A DNA stretch of 64,000 nucleotides, from assembly GCF_008704395.1 (NCBI RefSeq), contig NZ_CP023695.1, positions 1,612,001-1,676,000 of the forward strand, written 5' to 3'. Positions 63,617 to 64,000 of the stretch are shown piece after piece. Position 1 is the first letter of the stretch. Every line of letters starts with the position of its first letter. Origin of the DNA: Streptomyces alboniger (lineage in GTDB: Bacteria > Actinomycetota > Actinomycetes > Streptomycetales > Streptomycetaceae). The translations under genes and the position numbers were made by a program. The notes beneath the pieces are model-generated. The model searched no databases, was not told where the DNA came from, and saw nothing but the letters and a program-made list of their open reading frames with translations.

Positions 63617-64000
63617 ATGCCCGCTCAGGACCTGGTACGCGACCACACGATCTACGCCTGCGTGATGGGCTCGCGCGCCTTCGGTCTGGCCACGGAGGGC
63701 AGCGACACCGACCGCAGGGGCGTCTTCGTGGCCCCCACCCCACTGTTCTGGCGCTTCGAGAAGCCGCCGACGCACGTGGACGGGCCGGCCGATGAACAGT
63801 TCTCCTGGGAACTGGAGCGCTTCTGCGAACTCGCGCTGCGCGCCAACCCGAACATCCTGGAGTGCCTGCACTCCCCGCACGTCGAGCACGTCACGGACAC
63901 CGGCCGCGAGCTGCTCGCGCTGCGCGGGGCGTTTCTCTCCCGTCGGGTCCACGGCACGTTCACCGGTTATGCCGCGAGCCAGCGCAAGAAGCTGGAGGCG
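63617..64000 (+). CDS. Nucleotidyltransferase-like protein (3' end outside window)
   Basis: The frame is open from ATG 63617 to the window end (128 codons). GSRAFGLATEGSDTDRRG near residue 18 is the GS...DxD motif of the polymerase-beta nucleotidyltransferase superfamily, as in the YcgL/RlaP-like group. FSWELERFCELALRANPNIL and ECLHSP follow and are characteristic. It would transfer a nucleotide to an unknown target. It is divergent from aroH. Confidence 0.85.
   Translation, partial: MPAQDLVRDHTIYACVMGSRAFGLATEGSDTDRRGVFVAPTPLFWRFEKPPTHVDGPADEQFSWELERFCELALRANPNILECLHSPHVEHVTDTGRELLALRGAFLSRRVHGTFTGYAASQRKKLEA

Overview
The window is a high-GC actinobacterial chromosome segment, almost certainly Streptomyces. 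Codon third positions are nearly all G/C, GTG starts and ATGA/GTGA overlaps are common, and it encodes streptogrisin-type proteases, a SepF-like protein, two Rpf lysozyme-like proteins with LysM domains, and the order der-plsC-cmk-tyrA-aroH. From memory, dnaE2, a SepF-like gene and der lie in the same order around SCO1738-SCO1760 of S. coelicolor, so most of the window looks like core chromosome with inserted accessory blocks.

Layout. 1-2536: a small operon of an unknown protein with a threefold amphipathic repeat, a V8/trypsin-like serine protease and an alpha/beta hydrolase. 2668-4596: a copper polysaccharide monooxygenase carrying a sortase signal, convergent with a secreted lipase. 4822-5817: remains of a two-component system and an ABC permease. 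6100-10606: an SOS-type box followed by dnaE2 and a Y-family-like partner. 10671-22520: an acyl-CoA dehydrogenase, an MFS exporter and eight co-directional genes (two ATP-grasp ligases, DUF1611/DgcN-like, malic-enzyme-like, haem-oxygenase-like diiron oxidase, EPSP-synthase-like, PhyH dioxygenase, PhzF-like). I recognise no characterised pathway with this set, and it is the best candidate here for an undescribed biosynthetic system.

22653-27086: an ABC-2/DUF3533 membrane protein, streptogrisin D, a slipin and streptogrisin B. 27346-35643: a probable organosulfur scavenging locus with DUF1684, two flavin monooxygenases, a polar amino-acid ABC transporter, a flavoprotein and a 23-codon leader ORF ending in a Cys codon. 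35665-49009: mixed core genes (DUF5685, SepF-like, acyl-CoA dehydrogenase, DHA2 exporter, PIG-V-like and PAP2 membrane enzymes, I78 inhibitor, a stand-alone ctaD, a WYL regulator, a glycosyltransferase pair). 49172-55671: a branched-chain amino-acid-type ABC system in which both permeases and one ATPase are fused into one 1044-residue protein. 55628-57035: two Rpf-like proteins. 57603-64000: two hypotheticals, then der, plsC, cmk, tyrA, aroH and the start of a nucleotidyltransferase gene.

At small scale the window contains several short perfect tandem duplications (10, 16, 17, 17 and 21 bp). One of them has remodelled the junction between the last two transporter genes. All calls are from reading the sequence. 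No database search was run, and family alignments are by eye and memory.
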